Shown here one piece after another: positions 25,086-35,251 of a stretch of 64,000 nucleotides of DNA. Both the position numbers and the translations under genes were made by a program. Each line of letters begins with the position of its first letter. Position 1 is the first letter of the stretch. Below the pieces are notes generated by a model, which was given only the letters and a program-made list of their open reading frames with translations, was not told the DNA's origin and searched no databases. The DNA is from Heyndrickxia acidiproducens DSM 23148 (GTDB taxonomy: Bacteria > Bacillota > Bacilli > Bacillales > Bacillaceae_C): the NCBI RefSeq assembly GCF_000374345.1, contig NZ_KB893988.1:1-64000 (forward strand), given 5' to 3'.

Positions 25086-26114
25086 TCAAGCATCCACTGC
25101 TAAGGCATACACGATATGATAGGACTGTTCCTGATGCGGTTGTAATATAATATTTCCAAAATCCGGATGATGGACAGCATCAGGTAATGTTTGCGGTTCA
25201 AGCGCGGCAGCCATGAAGGGTTTCAGATCTGCCCCTCCATTCACGCTTTCAGGTTTGCCGATCGCATTCAGCGTATACAGGATACAGGCGTTTCGGTCTG
25301 AATACAAATCAACACGGCGCCTATTTTCTGTATTCTTTAGTGTTGCAATCAAAGGCCCGGAAACTTGAAAAGGGTGGTCATACCCTGTGAAACCGTCTTT
25401 TTTGACGGATTCAATCATTTTGTCCAATGTCTGTGATTGCCGAAAATCGAAGGGCGTGCCGTCAACCGCAAACAGTTTGCCTGTTGGAATCAAGTCATTT
25501 CCAAGCTCAGCAACCCGATTGGCATGCATATTCAGCTCATGACAGACAAGTCCACGTGTTTTATCATTGTTAAGATTGAAATAACTATGAACCGTTGGAT
25601 TAAATAAAGTGGCTTCATCTGAATCATTAAACCCGTTAAATTCAATGTGAAACTGATGATTTTCTCCCCATCTGTAAGTAATGGAGGTTTTCAATATTCC
25701 TGGAAATCCGTCATCTTCTCGTGTGATTTCACGTGTAAACTCAATGCCGTTATGAATGGTTTTGGCATGCCACCATAAATGGTGAAAACCGTTGGCACCA
25801 CCGTGAAGCGTGTTCGTTCCTTCATTTTGGGGCAGTTGGTATGGATGGCCATTTAACCGGTAAGAACCATCCTTGATCCTGCCGCCTACTCTTCCGATTG
25901 CTTTGCCAAAAAAGTAGGTTTGATCATTATACATAGAGTCAGGACGCGCGAATTGCAGCAGAATATTACTGGAATATCCGGAACTGTCCGGCATTGTCAG
26001 CGATGTCAGCGCCGCGCCATAATTTACACAGGAAAAGGCGTATCCATCGCCGTTGTCAACCGTGTACTTTGTAAGAGAGCCCCATTCGCTTTTCAATTCT
26101 TCTTGCGTAATCAT
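25086..26114 (-). CDS. galM: Aldose 1-epimerase (mutarotase)
   Basis: 342-residue GalM-family enzyme interconverting alpha and beta anomers of aldoses. Conserved pieces are FFGKAIGRVGGRIKDGSYRL, NEGTNTLHGG with the catalytic-region His, FNPTVHSYFNLNND with the second His, GYDHPFQVSG, and the C-terminal catalytic Glu region AAALEPQTLPDAVHHPDF. The start at 26114 is favoured over 26117 by its distance from GAAGGATG. It is divergent from araR, so it most likely serves L-arabinose uptake metabolism. Confidence 0.92.
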   Translation of the reverse strand: MITQEELKSEWGSLTKYTVDNGDGYAFSCVNYGAALTSLTMPDSSGYSSNILLQFARPDSMYNDQTYFFGKAIGRVGGRIKDGSYRLNGHPYQLPQNEGTNTLHGGANGFHHLWWHAKTIHNGIEFTREITREDDGFPGILKTSITYRWGENHQFHIEFNGFNDSDEATLFNPTVHSYFNLNNDKTRGLVCHELNMHANRVAELGNDLIPTGKLFAVDGTPFDFRQSQTLDKMIESVKKDGFTGYDHPFQVSGPLIATLKNTENRRRVDLYSDRNACILYTLNAIGKPESVNGGADLKPFMAAALEPQTLPDAVHHPDFGNIILQPHQEQSYHIVYALAVDA

Positions 26115-26316
26115 CATGCATCCTTCTTTCTTTTGCAGCGATATAGTCGATCACCGCACTGGTAAAAGCCTGTTTATTCGCATAGGAAAGTAAATTTTTT
26201 CTACTCCAAAATGATGAGGGTTTGTTTTGTTGTATACGTTTTCATCATATAATTGATCCGTATGAATGTCAACAAATTAAATTTGTTATGCGTTGAAATG
26301 TATAAGGATGGCATGA

Positions 26317-26328
26317 TCGTACGTATAA
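26317..26328. promoter_or_regulatory. AraR-like operator between galM and araR
   Basis: TCGTACGTATAA matches 10 of 12 positions of the B. subtilis AraR core TTGTACGTACAA. It lies 100 bases before the araR start in the divergent galM/araR region (26115-26428), consistent with autoregulation. A possible weaker site is TTGTATACGTTTT at about 26232. Confidence 0.5.
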
Positions 26329-26428
26329 GAGCCTGATTTTTGTTTTTTGATAGAAGGGAAGTATGTTATGATTATTAAATATGATGCAGGTTTTTTATGA
26401 TCAAAAAATTTATTAAAGGGAATCAAAC

Positions 26429-27508
26429 ATGACCAAAAAGTATGAAAAAATTAAGCAGGATATTAGAGAGAAAATCTTATCAGAAGAGTACAAGGTAAGT
26501 GAGAAACTGCCCACTGAATCGGAACTCATGGAGATGTATCATGTGAGCCGTTTCACAGTAAGGCATGCAATTGATGAACTGGAGAAGGAAAATTTTGTTT
26601 ATCGCATTCAAGGCGGCGGAATATTTGTCGATAATTGGAAAGAAAAGCCTAAGTCTGCTATTAAAAATAAGACAATCGGCCTGATCACAACCCACATAGC
26701 GGATTATATTTTCCCAAATATTATTACAGGAATTGATAATTATATATCAAACTACGGGTATTCCATTCTGATTGCCAATACACAAAACAACCCGGAGAAG
26801 GAACGGAAAAGCTTAACCAATTTATTATCAAATGAGTTATCCGGATTAATCATTGAACCAACAAGAAGTGCGCTGAATAACGCCAACAAAGGGATTTACG
26901 ATAATATCAAGTCAATGGGCATTCCTATGCTGTTTATTAATGCTGTCTATGATGATATGGATATTCCTTATTTAATCATGGATGATGAAAAGACCGGGGA
27001 AATGATTACAAACTATTTAATCTCCCGGGGGCACAAACAAATTGCTGGTATATTTAAGGTTGACGATAAACAGGGGGTTCTTCGAATGAAAGGTTATATC
27101 AAAGCCTATCAGGACCATCCTGAGATCTCAAATATGAGTGAAATCATGATGTATCAGACGGAAGAAAATAAAATTAACATGTTTAAAAAGCTTCATACAA
27201 GCCTGAAACGACCCGAGTTTGCCCCGACTGCAATTGTTTGCTATAACGATCAGTTAGCGTTTCAAGTGATCAATTTTGTGAAAGAAATCGGTTTGAAAAT
27301 TCCTGAGGATCTTTCCATTATCAGTGTTGATGATTATCAATTTTCGAAATTTATCAATCCGGGTTTAACAACCATTCGCCATCCGCAGGAAAGAATGGGG
27401 CTTGATGCCGGTAAAATGATCATCGATATGCTAAATAAACAACCGGTTACATCAAAAATATATGAGCCGGAATTGATTGAAAGAGACTCTGTAAGAACGA
27501 TTCATTAA
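26429..27508 (+). CDS. araR: Arabinose repressor AraR (GntR DNA-binding, LacI-type sensor)
   Basis: 359-residue chimera typical of AraR. The N-terminal 70 residues are a GntR winged helix (YEKIKQDIREKILSEEYKVS, KLPTESELMEMYHVSRFTVR, YRIQGGGIFVD). The rest is a periplasmic-binding/LacI-like sugar domain (KTIGLITTHIADYIFPNIIT, CYNDQLAFQVINFVKE, DLSIISVDDYQFSKFINPGL). AAAGGG precedes the ATG. The surrounding galM, araB, araD, araA and porter genes make L-arabinose the likely effector. Confidence 0.93.
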   Translation: MTKKYEKIKQDIREKILSEEYKVSEKLPTESELMEMYHVSRFTVRHAIDELEKENFVYRIQGGGIFVDNWKEKPKSAIKNKTIGLITTHIADYIFPNIITGIDNYISNYGYSILIANTQNNPEKERKSLTNLLSNELSGLIIEPTRSALNNANKGIYDNIKSMGIPMLFINAVYDDMDIPYLIMDDEKTGEMITNYLISRGHKQIAGIFKVDDKQGVLRMKGYIKAYQDHPEISNMSEIMMYQTEENKINMFKKLHTSLKRPEFAPTAIVCYNDQLAFQVINFVKEIGLKIPEDLSIISVDDYQFSKFINPGLTTIRHPQERMGLDAGKMIIDMLNKQPVTSKIYEPELIERDSVRTIH

Positions 27509-27591
27509 CTCAAAGAAAAAACACCTTAAAGTTGGCTTATTGGGTAATAACATGCCCATTTAGTTACTATAAAAAAATCCAATAATAAATT

Positions 27592-27628
27592 CTAAGGGCT
27601 TGCGTCAATTTATTCGGCAAGCCCTTAG
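27592..27628. terminator. Bidirectional terminator between araR and araB
   Basis: CTAAGGGCTTGC pairs with GCAAGCCCTTAG (12-bp perfect stem). A T-rich tract with seven T follows on the plus strand near 27639-27645, and AATTTATTATT follows on the minus strand. Confidence 0.8.
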
Positions 27629-27666
27629 GATTGTTCTATTTTTTTATTCTTCCGGTACTCTTTTCG

Positions 27667-29268
27667 TTAGGAAATGGACTGAACTGCCACTGACTCAATT
27701 GGTAACCCATCTTGATATTTTTTAATAAAGGCTTCATATCCTGAAACCCCTTCAGGCTCCGGACTTAAAGTCATACTTTCGGGATGGGTAAACACTTTTT
27801 GATCTAAAAAGTCTTCCAAACTCTGCTGTTCATTCCCGTATTGAGCATAAACAGCTAATACTGCCATACCCCAAGCGCCGCCTTCACCAGCTGTGCTCAT
27901 CACCGTAATTGGCGTATTCAAAGCATTGGCAAGAATTTGCTGGCCAATGACTGGCGTTTTAAACAGGCCGCCTTGCGCAATCATGACATCTGTACTGATT
28001 TGTTCTTCATTTTTCAAAATATCCATTCCAATTTTAAGCGGTGCAAATGCAGCATATAATTGAGTTTGAACAAAGTTTGCCAGTGTAAACGAACTATCGG
28101 GTTTTCTGACAAAAAGCGGGCGCCCGGCAGGCATTTTGGTAATATTCTCGCCGGATAAGTAACTGTAATTGATTAACCCGCCTGCATCAGGATCGGCTTT
28201 AGCAGAAACCAGGAATAACGTTTCATATAAACGATCCATTTTCAAATCTATACCAAGACGTTCAGCAAATTCCTTAAATATATTTGCCCATGCATTAATA
28301 TCAGAGGAACAATTATTAATGTGAACCATTGCTACTGGCGCACCATTTGGCGTTGTGACAATATCAATATCTCTATAAGCCTTTTTCAATGGTTTATCAA
28401 GTACAACCATCGAAAAAGCAGATGTTCCGACTGATATATTTCCCGTTCGTTTGCGAACACTATTCGTACTAATCATACCAGTTCCGGCATCACCCTCAGG
28501 CGGAGCCATTATACTGCCTTCTTGAAGATTTCCATTAACATCCAGTAACTTAGCACCTTCACGGGTCAATGTTCCTGCGTGATCACCAGCCTTTAAAACT
28601 TTGGGCAGGATATCGCGGATATTCCATTGATAATGCGCAACATTTTCAAGGGACTCAAATTTGTCAAGAAAGCTTGTATTAAAAGTTTCAGCCACTTCAT
28701 CAATTGGGAAAACGCCAGAAGCATCTCCGATTCCTAAAACCCTTTCTCCGGATAATTTCCAGTGGACATAACCAGCCAAGGTAGTCATAAATTGAATGTC
28801 ATTTACATGCGGTTCTTTGTTTAAAATGGCCTGGTAGAGATGTGCAATGCTCCATCGCTGCGGGATATTGAATTGAAACAGTTCAGTCAACTCATCAGCA
28901 GCTTGTTCAGTCATATTGTTACGCCATGTTCTGAAAGGGGTTAGTAAAGTATTATTCTTTGAAAAAACCAAATATCCGTGCATCATAGCGCTTACACCAA
29001 TTGCGCTGATTTTTGTTAAAGTTGCATGATATTTACCCTGAACATCTGCTGCAATTTGCATATAGCTTCTTTGAATGCCTTCCCAGACCTCATCTAATGA
29101 ATAAGTCCAGATACCGCTTTCAAATTTGTTTTCCCAAACGTAGCTTCCGGAAGCTATTGTGTTAAAGTCATTCGTTACCAATACGGCTTTAATGCGTGTT
29201 GAGCCTAGTTCGATGCCTAATGAGACGTTTCCTTGTTGAATCGCTTTCGAAGTTTCCACTAAGTTCAT
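27667..29268 (-). CDS. araB: L-ribulokinase, lactobacillus-type FGGY kinase
   Basis: 533-residue FGGY-family kinase phosphorylating L-ribulose to L-ribulose-5-P. Motifs are the N-terminal nucleotide loop LGIELGSTRIKAVLVT, then SAMMHGYLVFSKNNTLLTPF, GDASGVFPID, APPEGDAGTGMISTNSVRKR and the C-terminal STAGEGGAWGMAVLAVYAQY. The sequence is of the type found in Lactobacillus ara operons rather than the classic B. subtilis AraB, judging from overall form and length (533). It lies 18 bases downstream of the sugar porter gene on the same strand. Lateral transfer is possible but unproven. Confidence 0.85.
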   Translation of the reverse strand: MNLVETSKAIQQGNVSLGIELGSTRIKAVLVTNDFNTIASGSYVWENKFESGIWTYSLDEVWEGIQRSYMQIAADVQGKYHATLTKISAIGVSAMMHGYLVFSKNNTLLTPFRTWRNNMTEQAADELTELFQFNIPQRWSIAHLYQAILNKEPHVNDIQFMTTLAGYVHWKLSGERVLGIGDASGVFPIDEVAETFNTSFLDKFESLENVAHYQWNIRDILPKVLKAGDHAGTLTREGAKLLDVNGNLQEGSIMAPPEGDAGTGMISTNSVRKRTGNISVGTSAFSMVVLDKPLKKAYRDIDIVTTPNGAPVAMVHINNCSSDINAWANIFKEFAERLGIDLKMDRLYETLFLVSAKADPDAGGLINYSYLSGENITKMPAGRPLFVRKPDSSFTLANFVQTQLYAAFAPLKIGMDILKNEEQISTDVMIAQGGLFKTPVIGQQILANALNTPITVMSTAGEGGAWGMAVLAVYAQYGNEQQSLEDFLDQKVFTHPESMTLSPEPEGVSGYEAFIKKYQDGLPIESVAVQSIS

Positions 29269-29286
29269 TTCATCCTGCCTCCAACC

Positions 29287-30702
29287 TTATAAGTCTACTT
29301 TTGTACCTTTTTCTCTAAGCTTTTTGATTTTCCCGGCTTCTCCAATTTTTTCAATTTCCTCCAAGGTATGTCCACGGGTTTCAGGAACGCGCATTCTGAT
29401 AAATAGAACTCCGAGCAAACAAATGACCCCGAAAATCGCGAAAACAGCTTCTTGAGACATTGAAGCAGTCATAATTGGGAATAGCAATCCAACTAAGAAT
29501 GAACCGATCCAGTTAAAGGATGAGGCCAACCCTGACGCACGTCCGCGAATAGCAAGCGGAAAAATTTCCCCGACGATGACCCATGTTAATGGAGCCCAGG
29601 TGAATGAATAAAGCGCGACATAGATACTTAAAAATACAACGATCATCATTGGACTTGCATTGGGAATAATTGAATTCAAAATGGCCGGCAAAATAAACGA
29701 CAGCCCCATAATCGTTCCGCCCACTGTCAGTAAAGTGCGGCGGTTAAATTTATCAGCAATCAGCAGGAAGACTAATGAACCTAATACGAGGATAACCCCT
29801 TGGATAATTGGCCACATCAACGCTGAACTGGCCGCATGTCCGGTTGCCTTCTCCACGATCAAAGGAATGTAATAAAAAATAGCGTTCGCGCCCTGGAATT
29901 GTTGAAAAGCCGCTACACCGACTCCGGCAATCACTAAATAACGGTATTTACTGCTGAGTAAGGTGCCCCATGATGCTTTTTGATTTGCCTTTTTTTCTTC
30001 CTTGGCAGTTTCTTGAATTTGTGTGATTTCAGCATCAATTTCTTCTTTTTTAGCACGAATATAGCTCAATACCTTGCGTGCTTCATCAAGCTTATTGTTC
30101 TTAATTAAAAAACGTGGTGATTCGGGCAATTTTAGTACGCCAATAAATAAAATCAAAGCAGGTATGGCTGCCAGACTAAGCATCAACCGCCATGCCAATG
30201 TTTCGGGTAACCCCTTCAATAAATAATCGACAATGTACGAAAGCAGCATTCCGGACACAATCATAGTTTGGTTAATGCCAGATAAACGTCCGCGTAACCG
30301 TGCAGGCGCCATTTCCGACATGTAGGCTGGCACCAGTGCAGAAGCAGCACCAACTGCCAATCCTAATAGAATCCTCACAATTATCAAATAATATTGCCCG
30401 TTATGAGGGACTATACCTGACAAAATTGAACCAACCACAAAAATTAAAGCAGAGATTAAAATCATTTTGCGCCGCCCCAAACGGTCAGAAAGTTGCCCCG
30501 CTAAAGCGCCTCCAAAAATAGCCCCAAACATGACGGCAGAGGTTATCCAGCCAATAACGCCGGCATTGTTTTGCAGGTTCCAATCATGTTCCAGAAAAGG
30601 TAAGGCTCCTGTCATCACACCAATATCATAGCCGAATAAAATACCTCCGAAAGCCCCGAAAAAATAGATAAAGCCGCTCGAGATTTTCTTTTCACCAACC
30701 AT
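29287..30702 (-). CDS. Sugar porter family MFS transporter (probable arabinose:H+ symporter)
   Basis: 471-residue twelve-helix sugar porter. Signatures: GYDIGVMTGALPFL in helix 1, GQLSDRLGRRKMILIS between helices 2 and 3, MSEMAPARLRGRLSGINQ after helix 4, LPESPRFLIKNNKLDEARKV at the end of the first half, QQFQGANAIFYYIP in helix 7, and VPETRGHTLEEIE at the C-terminus. These are the AraE/XylE/GalP hallmarks. It is co-oriented with araB and divergent from araD, so L-arabinose is the likely substrate; xylose or galactose are alternatives. Confidence 0.88.
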   Translation of the reverse strand: MVGEKKISSGFIYFFGAFGGILFGYDIGVMTGALPFLEHDWNLQNNAGVIGWITSAVMFGAIFGGALAGQLSDRLGRRKMILISALIFVVGSILSGIVPHNGQYYLIIVRILLGLAVGAASALVPAYMSEMAPARLRGRLSGINQTMIVSGMLLSYIVDYLLKGLPETLAWRLMLSLAAIPALILFIGVLKLPESPRFLIKNNKLDEARKVLSYIRAKKEEIDAEITQIQETAKEEKKANQKASWGTLLSSKYRYLVIAGVGVAAFQQFQGANAIFYYIPLIVEKATGHAASSALMWPIIQGVILVLGSLVFLLIADKFNRRTLLTVGGTIMGLSFILPAILNSIIPNASPMMIVVFLSIYVALYSFTWAPLTWVIVGEIFPLAIRGRASGLASSFNWIGSFLVGLLFPIMTASMSQEAVFAIFGVICLLGVLFIRMRVPETRGHTLEEIEKIGEAGKIKKLREKGTKVDL

Positions 30703-30785
30703 TAAAGTTCCCTCCTTAATTTTTAATCACTATGTTATATAAAGATATTTACCAAAAAGTATTGCTGGATCTTGCAGCCTCCTTT

Positions 30786-30825
30786 TGTGAACGTTACCAT
30801 TAAAGAAGTAGTAAAACGTTTTCAC
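30786..30825. promoter_or_regulatory. Two cre-like sites before the sugar porter gene
   Basis: TGTGAACGTTACCA (30786-30799) has one mismatch to the core TGNAANCGNNNNCA of catabolite-responsive elements. GTAAAACGTTTTCAC (30811-30825) resembles one less exactly. CcpA with HPr-Ser-P would bind here when glucose is present. The wider region 30703-31277 is noncoding and carries the promoters of two divergent ara transcripts. Confidence 0.5.
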
Positions 30826-30876
30826 GTTGCAAATACATGCTAGCATATTTATCCCAATAAATCAACATGAATGTAT

Positions 30877-30888
30877 TTATCAGTATAA
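30877..30888. promoter_or_regulatory. AraR-like box facing the porter gene
   Basis: TTATCAGTATAA (reverse complement TTATACTGATAA) is a variant of the AraR core TTGTACGTACAA. The two boxes at 31134-31174 share the TTATACT part. It lies about 180 bases upstream of the porter start. Confidence 0.4.
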
Positions 30889-31133
30889 ATTACGCAGTTA
30901 ACCGTTTTTATAACAAAGAAAGGTTTGATTTTGCTTTTATGACTTGCGTTCTGCGCTTTTATTGAATCATTAAGGTATTTCGTATCAGCGTATGAAAAAT
31001 GGAAAAATCCGGCAAGAATCCGGTTACAGCAAAAATATTAGATTGGAAACATATATTTTTATGACAGAACATGAGGTAAAAACAACCCCAAAACCCATTG
31101 GATAAACATTTATTTAAATGCAGCTAAATATAT

Positions 31134-31186
31134 TTATACTTACAAATATATTTTTCGTTGACTTATACTGACAATTGGTATAGTAT
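31134..31186 (+). promoter_or_regulatory. araDA promoter with two AraR-like boxes
   Basis: TTATACTTACAA (31134-31145, 10/12 to the AraR core) and TTATACTGACAA (31163-31174, 9/12) lie 29 bases apart. The second box overlaps the promoter TTGACT (31158-31163) with TAGTAT (31181-31186) at a 17-base spacing. AraR binding would therefore block the araD promoter. Confidence 0.6.
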
Positions 31187-31192
31187 TCTTGT

Positions 31193-31206
31193 TGTAAGCG
31201 GTTAAC
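31193..31206 (+). promoter_or_regulatory. cre-like site downstream of the araD promoter
   Basis: TGTAAGCGGTTAAC matches the cre core except for the last two positions. It lies about where transcription begins, where CcpA would act as a road-block. Confidence 0.45.
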
Positions 31207-31277
31207 CGCCGTAGAAGTGACATGTCAAAAAAAGTAAATCCTGAAGATTAAATTAATATCAAAGGAATGATCAGAAG

Positions 31278-31976
31278 ATGTTAGAAGAATTAAAAAAGGA
31301 AGTTTATGAAGCGAATATGCTGCTGCCTGCATATCATCTGGTCACCTTTACATGGGGAAATGTAAGCGGAATCGATCGTGAAAAAAACTTATTTGTGATT
31401 AAGCCGAGCGGTGTCGATTATGACGAACTAACACCGGAAAAGATGGTCGTTGTCGATCTGGACGGAAATGTAGTGGAAGGCGATTTAAATCCGTCAAGCG
31501 ATACACCAACACATTGCGTGCTTTATAATCATTTTCCCAACATGAAAGGGATCGTGCATACGCATTCTCCCTGGGCTGTTTCATTCGCTCAGGCAGGCCT
31601 TGATATTCCCGCAGCAGGAACCACGCATGCCGATACGTTTTATGGACCTGTCCCGGTCACAAGAGCCATGAAAAAAGAGGAAGTCATCACAGAGTATGAA
31701 AAACAAACCGGGGATGTCATTGTGGAGACTTTTGAAAAACGCCAGATTGACCCGGATCAGGTTCCGGCCGTACTTGTGAATGATCACGGCCCTTTTACAT
31801 GGGGGAAATCTGCCCATGAAGCTGTGCACAATGCGGTTGTTCTGGAGGAAGTGGCGAAAATGACTTATCACTCGCTGCAGCTGAACCCGCATCAAATTGG
31901 CATGGATCAGTATCTTCTGGACAAACATTTTCTTCGCAAACATGGGAAAAATGCCTATTATGGACAGACTAAATAA
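31278..31976 (+). CDS. araD: L-ribulose-5-phosphate 4-epimerase
   Basis: 232-residue class II aldolase-fold enzyme converting L-ribulose-5-P to D-xylulose-5-P. Motifs are [45 protein letters not shown], and the zinc ligands [37 protein letters not shown] carries the later metal-site histidine region. The length is normal. The start is ATG 31278 after AAAGGAATGATCAG. It is first in the plus-strand araD-araA transcript. Confidence 0.96.
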   Translation: MLEELKKEVYEANMLLPAYHLVTFTWGNVSGIDREKNLFVIKPSGVDYDELTPEKMVVVDLDGNVVEGDLNPSSDTPTHCVLYNHFPNMKGIVHTHSPWAVSFAQAGLDIPAAGTTHADTFYGPVPVTRAMKKEEVITEYEKQTGDVIVETFEKRQIDPDQVPAVLVNDHGPFTWGKSAHEAVHNAVVLEEVAKMTYHSLQLNPHQIGMDQYLLDKHFLRKHGKNAYYGQTK

Positions 31977-31997
31977 ATATTCAGGGAGGAAAACAAC

Positions 31998-33425
31998 ATG
32001 TTAAAAATGCAAGATTATGAGTTTTGGTTTGTTGTCGGAAGCCAGCATTTATACGGTAAAGAAGCATTGGACGCAGTTAAGGAAGATACCGTTAAAATAA
32101 TTGATGAATTAAATGCAAGCGGGAAGCTCCCGTATCCGGTTGTATTTAAAACGGTTGCAACAACAGCAGAGAATATTACGCAGGTTATGAAAGAAGTCAA
32201 CTATAACGACAATGTCGCCGGCGTGATCACCTGGATGCATACTTTTTCCCCTGCGAAAAACTGGATCAGAGGGACAAAATTATTGCAAAAACCGCTGCTG
32301 CATTTGGCAACGCAATTTCTTGACCATATTCCGTGGAAAACCATTGACATGGATTATATGAACTTGCACCAAAGCGCCCATGGCGACAGAGAGTACGGAT
32401 TTATTAATGCCAGATTAAATAAGAAAAATAAAGTCGTTGTCGGTCATTGGAAAGATGAAAATGTCCAAAATCAAATTGGTAAATGGATGGATGTTGCCGT
32501 TGCCTATAATGAAAGTTTTAACATTAAAGTAGCCAGATTCGGGGATAACATGAGGAATGTAGCGGTAACGGATGGCGATAAGATTGAAGCGCAAATCAAG
32601 TTTGGCTGGACGGTTGATTACTATGGCATCGGCGATCTCGTTGCAGAAATGAAAGCAGTTACAGATCAGGAAATCGAAACAACCTATAGAGAGTGCAAAG
32701 AAAGATATGAGTTTGTAATAGGTGATAACGATCCCCAATACTTTGAAGAACATGTCAAAGAGCAAATCCGAATTGAAATTGCTTTGCGTAAATTCCTTGA
32801 CCGCGGCGGATACACCGCATTTACGACAAATTTTGAAGACCTTTGGGGAATGAAACAGCTCCCTGGCATGGCGGTTCAACGGCTGAATGCAGAAGGATAC
32901 GGTTTTGCCGGAGAAGGGGACTGGAAAACGGCAGCGCTTGATCGTTTGCTTAAAATCATGGCCCATAATGAAAAAACCGGCTTTATGGAAGATTATACGT
33001 ACAATTTGGTAAAAGGCCATGAGGAAATTTTAGGTTCACATATGCTTGAAGTCGATCCAACTTTGGCAAGCAGCAAAATCAGAGTGGAAGTCCATCCATT
33101 AGGCATTGGCGACCGCGAAGACCCGGCCCGGCTTGTTTTTGACGGATCGGACGGAGATGCCATTGATCTGACTATTTCAGATTTTGGCGATGATTTTAAA
33201 CTGGTGATGTATGAAGTGGAAGGGAAAAAACCTGCTGAAACAGCACCAAATCTGCCTGTGGCACGCCAAATTTGGACACCAAAAGCAGGATTTTATGAAG
33301 GGGTCCAAAAGTGGATTGAGAACGGCGGCGGCCACCATACCGTATTCTCCCTTGCTGTAACGGCTGAACAAATAGAAGATTTTGCGAAACTGGCGGATCT
33401 TGAATTCGTTAATATTAAATCATAA
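31998..33425 (+). CDS. araA: L-arabinose isomerase
   Basis: 475-residue isomerase converting L-arabinose to L-ribulose, a Mn-dependent cytosolic enzyme. The N-terminus [20 protein letters not shown] is diagnostic. Further conserved parts are [55 protein letters not shown], and the catalytic-site [15 protein letters not shown] and [30 protein letters not shown] precedes the ATG. It follows araD by 21 bases in the same operon. Confidence 0.97.
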   Translation: MLKMQDYEFWFVVGSQHLYGKEALDAVKEDTVKIIDELNASGKLPYPVVFKTVATTAENITQVMKEVNYNDNVAGVITWMHTFSPAKNWIRGTKLLQKPLLHLATQFLDHIPWKTIDMDYMNLHQSAHGDREYGFINARLNKKNKVVVGHWKDENVQNQIGKWMDVAVAYNESFNIKVARFGDNMRNVAVTDGDKIEAQIKFGWTVDYYGIGDLVAEMKAVTDQEIETTYRECKERYEFVIGDNDPQYFEEHVKEQIRIEIALRKFLDRGGYTAFTTNFEDLWGMKQLPGMAVQRLNAEGYGFAGEGDWKTAALDRLLKIMAHNEKTGFMEDYTYNLVKGHEEILGSHMLEVDPTLASSKIRVEVHPLGIGDREDPARLVFDGSDGDAIDLTISDFGDDFKLVMYEVEGKKPAETAPNLPVARQIWTPKAGFYEGVQKWIENGGGHHTVFSLAVTAEQIEDFAKLADLEFVNIKS

Positions 33426-33450
33426 TTAACAAATTCATAGTTTAAGAAGT

Positions 33451-33586
33451 CCACGGAGGCGAAAAAAGGTAAAAGTCTGTCCCGGGCGTTTATCGGGATT
33501 GGATTCTCCGTGGCTTCCTTCCTTTGATGCCGGCAGGAGCCGTGATGTTTAAATTCCGTTGATTGAACATAGTCAACGGAATTTAA
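33451..33586 (+). terminator. Two stem-loops after araA
   Basis: CCACGGAG (33451-33458) pairs with CTCCGTGG (33506-33513), with a smaller CCCG/CGGG stem between them. Then TTAAATTCCGTTGA (33549-33562) pairs with TCAACGGAATTTAA (33573-33586). Neither has a strong T-run, but together they probably end or process the araDA transcript. Confidence 0.45.
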
Positions 33587-33619
33587 CGTTTCTAATTATG
33601 AATTGAAAGGGAGCTTGTT

Positions 33620-34225
33620 ATGTCCGATCAATTAGAAAATATGTTGGCCGGAAGATTGTATCATCAGACAAAAGATTTATTAAACAGCAGATTTAAAGCC
33701 AGGGATCTTTTATACGAATACAATCATTGTCATCCACGGGACATGGAAAAAAGAACCCGGATTATCAAAAAGTTGTTCGGAAAAACAGGAGAAAGTTTAT
33801 TTGTTGAAATTCCTTTCCACTGTGATTATGGATTCAATATCGAAATAGGTGAGAATTTTTTCTGCAACAACAACTGTACGCTATTGGATTGCAACAAGAT
33901 CCAAATCGGCAACAATGCTTTGTTTGCACCGAATGTAGGGATCTACACTGCCGGACACTGTATTGACCCGGAACTGCGTCTGAACAAGCAGGAGTATACG
34001 GCTCCGGTTATTATTGGAAACAATGTTTGGATTGGCGCGAACGCATCTGTTTTGCCGGGGGTTACCATTGGAGACAATGTTGTCATCGGGGCCGGAAGTG
34101 TTGTAACAAAAGACATACCAGACAATTGTGTGGCGGTTGGAAATCCATGCCATGTGGTTCGCCAAGTGAATGATTATGATAAAAAATATTATTTTAAAGG
34201 TAAAAAAGTGTCAAACAATTTATGA
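33620..34225 (+). CDS. Hexapeptide-repeat sugar O-acetyltransferase (maltose/galactoside type)
   Basis: 201-residue left-handed beta-helix acetyltransferase of the LacA/Maa group. The N-terminal cap reads [20 protein letters not shown] and [20 protein letters not shown]. The hexapeptide coils follow ([32 protein letters not shown] with the catalytic His region, [40 protein letters not shown]). It would transfer acetyl from acetyl-CoA to a sugar, possibly as detoxification of unmetabolised sugars. GGGAG precedes the ATG. It lies between araA and a transaldolase gene; the actual sugar is unknown. Confidence 0.9.
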   Translation: MSDQLENMLAGRLYHQTKDLLNSRFKARDLLYEYNHCHPRDMEKRTRIIKKLFGKTGESLFVEIPFHCDYGFNIEIGENFFCNNNCTLLDCNKIQIGNNALFAPNVGIYTAGHCIDPELRLNKQEYTAPVIIGNNVWIGANASVLPGVTIGDNVVIGAGSVVTKDIPDNCVAVGNPCHVVRQVNDYDKKYYFKGKKVSNNL

Positions 34226-34256
34226 AGAGTGACCATAAAAAGGGGAGAAAAAGCAG

Positions 34257-34982
34257 TTGGGTAAATTAAAAGATGTTAATGTCAAGATTTATGCAGATGG
34301 TGCTGTGATTCAAGATATGCTGGCCGCTTATAAAACCGGTTTTGTGTCCGGATTCACGACCAACCCAAGCCTAATGAAAAAAGCAGGCGTAACGGACTAT
34401 GTCGCATTCGCCGAGAAAGTGGTCAAAGCCATTCCGGATTTGCCGCTTTCTTTTGAAGTGTTCTCCGATGACTTTGAAACGATGGAGAAAGAAGCGGAAA
34501 AAATACATGCACTGGGGAAAAATGTATTCATTAAAATACCGATTACCAACACGAAAGGAGAGTCATCCATTCCGCTAATTAAAAGGCTGGAAGATAAAGG
34601 GTATTCCCTAAATGTGACAGCTATTTTTACAACGGAACAGGTCGAAGAAACGGTTGCTGCACTCAACCCGGAAGTGGAAAACATCGTCTCCGTTTTTGCC
34701 GGACGCATTGCGGACTCAGGAGTGGATCCGATTCCCTATATGAAGAAAGCGGTTGAGATTTGTCATGCCAAAAAGAATGTACAACTGCTTTGGGCTAGTA
34801 CACGGGAAGTCTTTAACGTATTTGAAGCGGATAGAATCGGTGTAGATATCATTACATGCCCGCCAGCAGTTATTGAAAAACTTAAGCATGTTGGAAAGAC
34901 GCTGGAACAATTATCATTGGAAACGGTGATTGGCTTTCATCAAGACATTAAAAAACTGGGTTTCTCCATTTTATCAGAATGA
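34257..34982 (+). CDS. Transaldolase (small TalC/fructose-6-P aldolase-like type)
   Basis: 241-residue (beta/alpha)8 enzyme. Key parts are KIYADGAVIQDMLAAYKTGF, SGFTTNPSLMKKAGV, the Schiff-base Lys in KNVFIKIPITNTKGES, LNVTAIFTTEQVEETV and FAGRIADSGVDPIPYMKKAV. The start is TTG 34257 after GGGGAG. It fits the bacterial TalC-like transaldolases that exchange three-carbon units in the pentose phosphate pathway. Its place directly after the arabinose genes suggests it handles the xylulose-5-P made from arabinose. Confidence 0.9.
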   Translation: MGKLKDVNVKIYADGAVIQDMLAAYKTGFVSGFTTNPSLMKKAGVTDYVAFAEKVVKAIPDLPLSFEVFSDDFETMEKEAEKIHALGKNVFIKIPITNTKGESSIPLIKRLEDKGYSLNVTAIFTTEQVEETVAALNPEVENIVSVFAGRIADSGVDPIPYMKKAVEICHAKKNVQLLWASTREVFNVFEADRIGVDIITCPPAVIEKLKHVGKTLEQLSLETVIGFHQDIKKLGFSILSE

Positions 34983-35035
34983 AAGCCTGGTTAAACTTTC
35001 AGGCAGTATACAGGGTGAGCTCGAACATGGACATA

Positions 35036-35074
35036 AAAAGATGATTTCTTGCTGAAGAGGGATCATCTTTTTTT
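35036..35074 (+). terminator. Terminator after the transaldolase gene
   Basis: AAAAAGATGAT (35035-35045) pairs with ATCATCTTTTT (from 35062), which continues as a T-run to 35074. Confidence 0.7.
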
Positions 35075-35251
35075 ATTTCCCGACACCCATTGACAGAGAG
35101 GGATCCTAGAAAACCCATTAAGAGTAAGATTCTTGCCGGGTTTTCTTTTTCATTTGCAAAAATTCCAATCCTTACAATTTTTTTATTCATTAAAAGGATT
35201 TCTTGTGCTACATTTATATGTAAGAAGATTTAACAGCAGAGGTGTGAGCAT

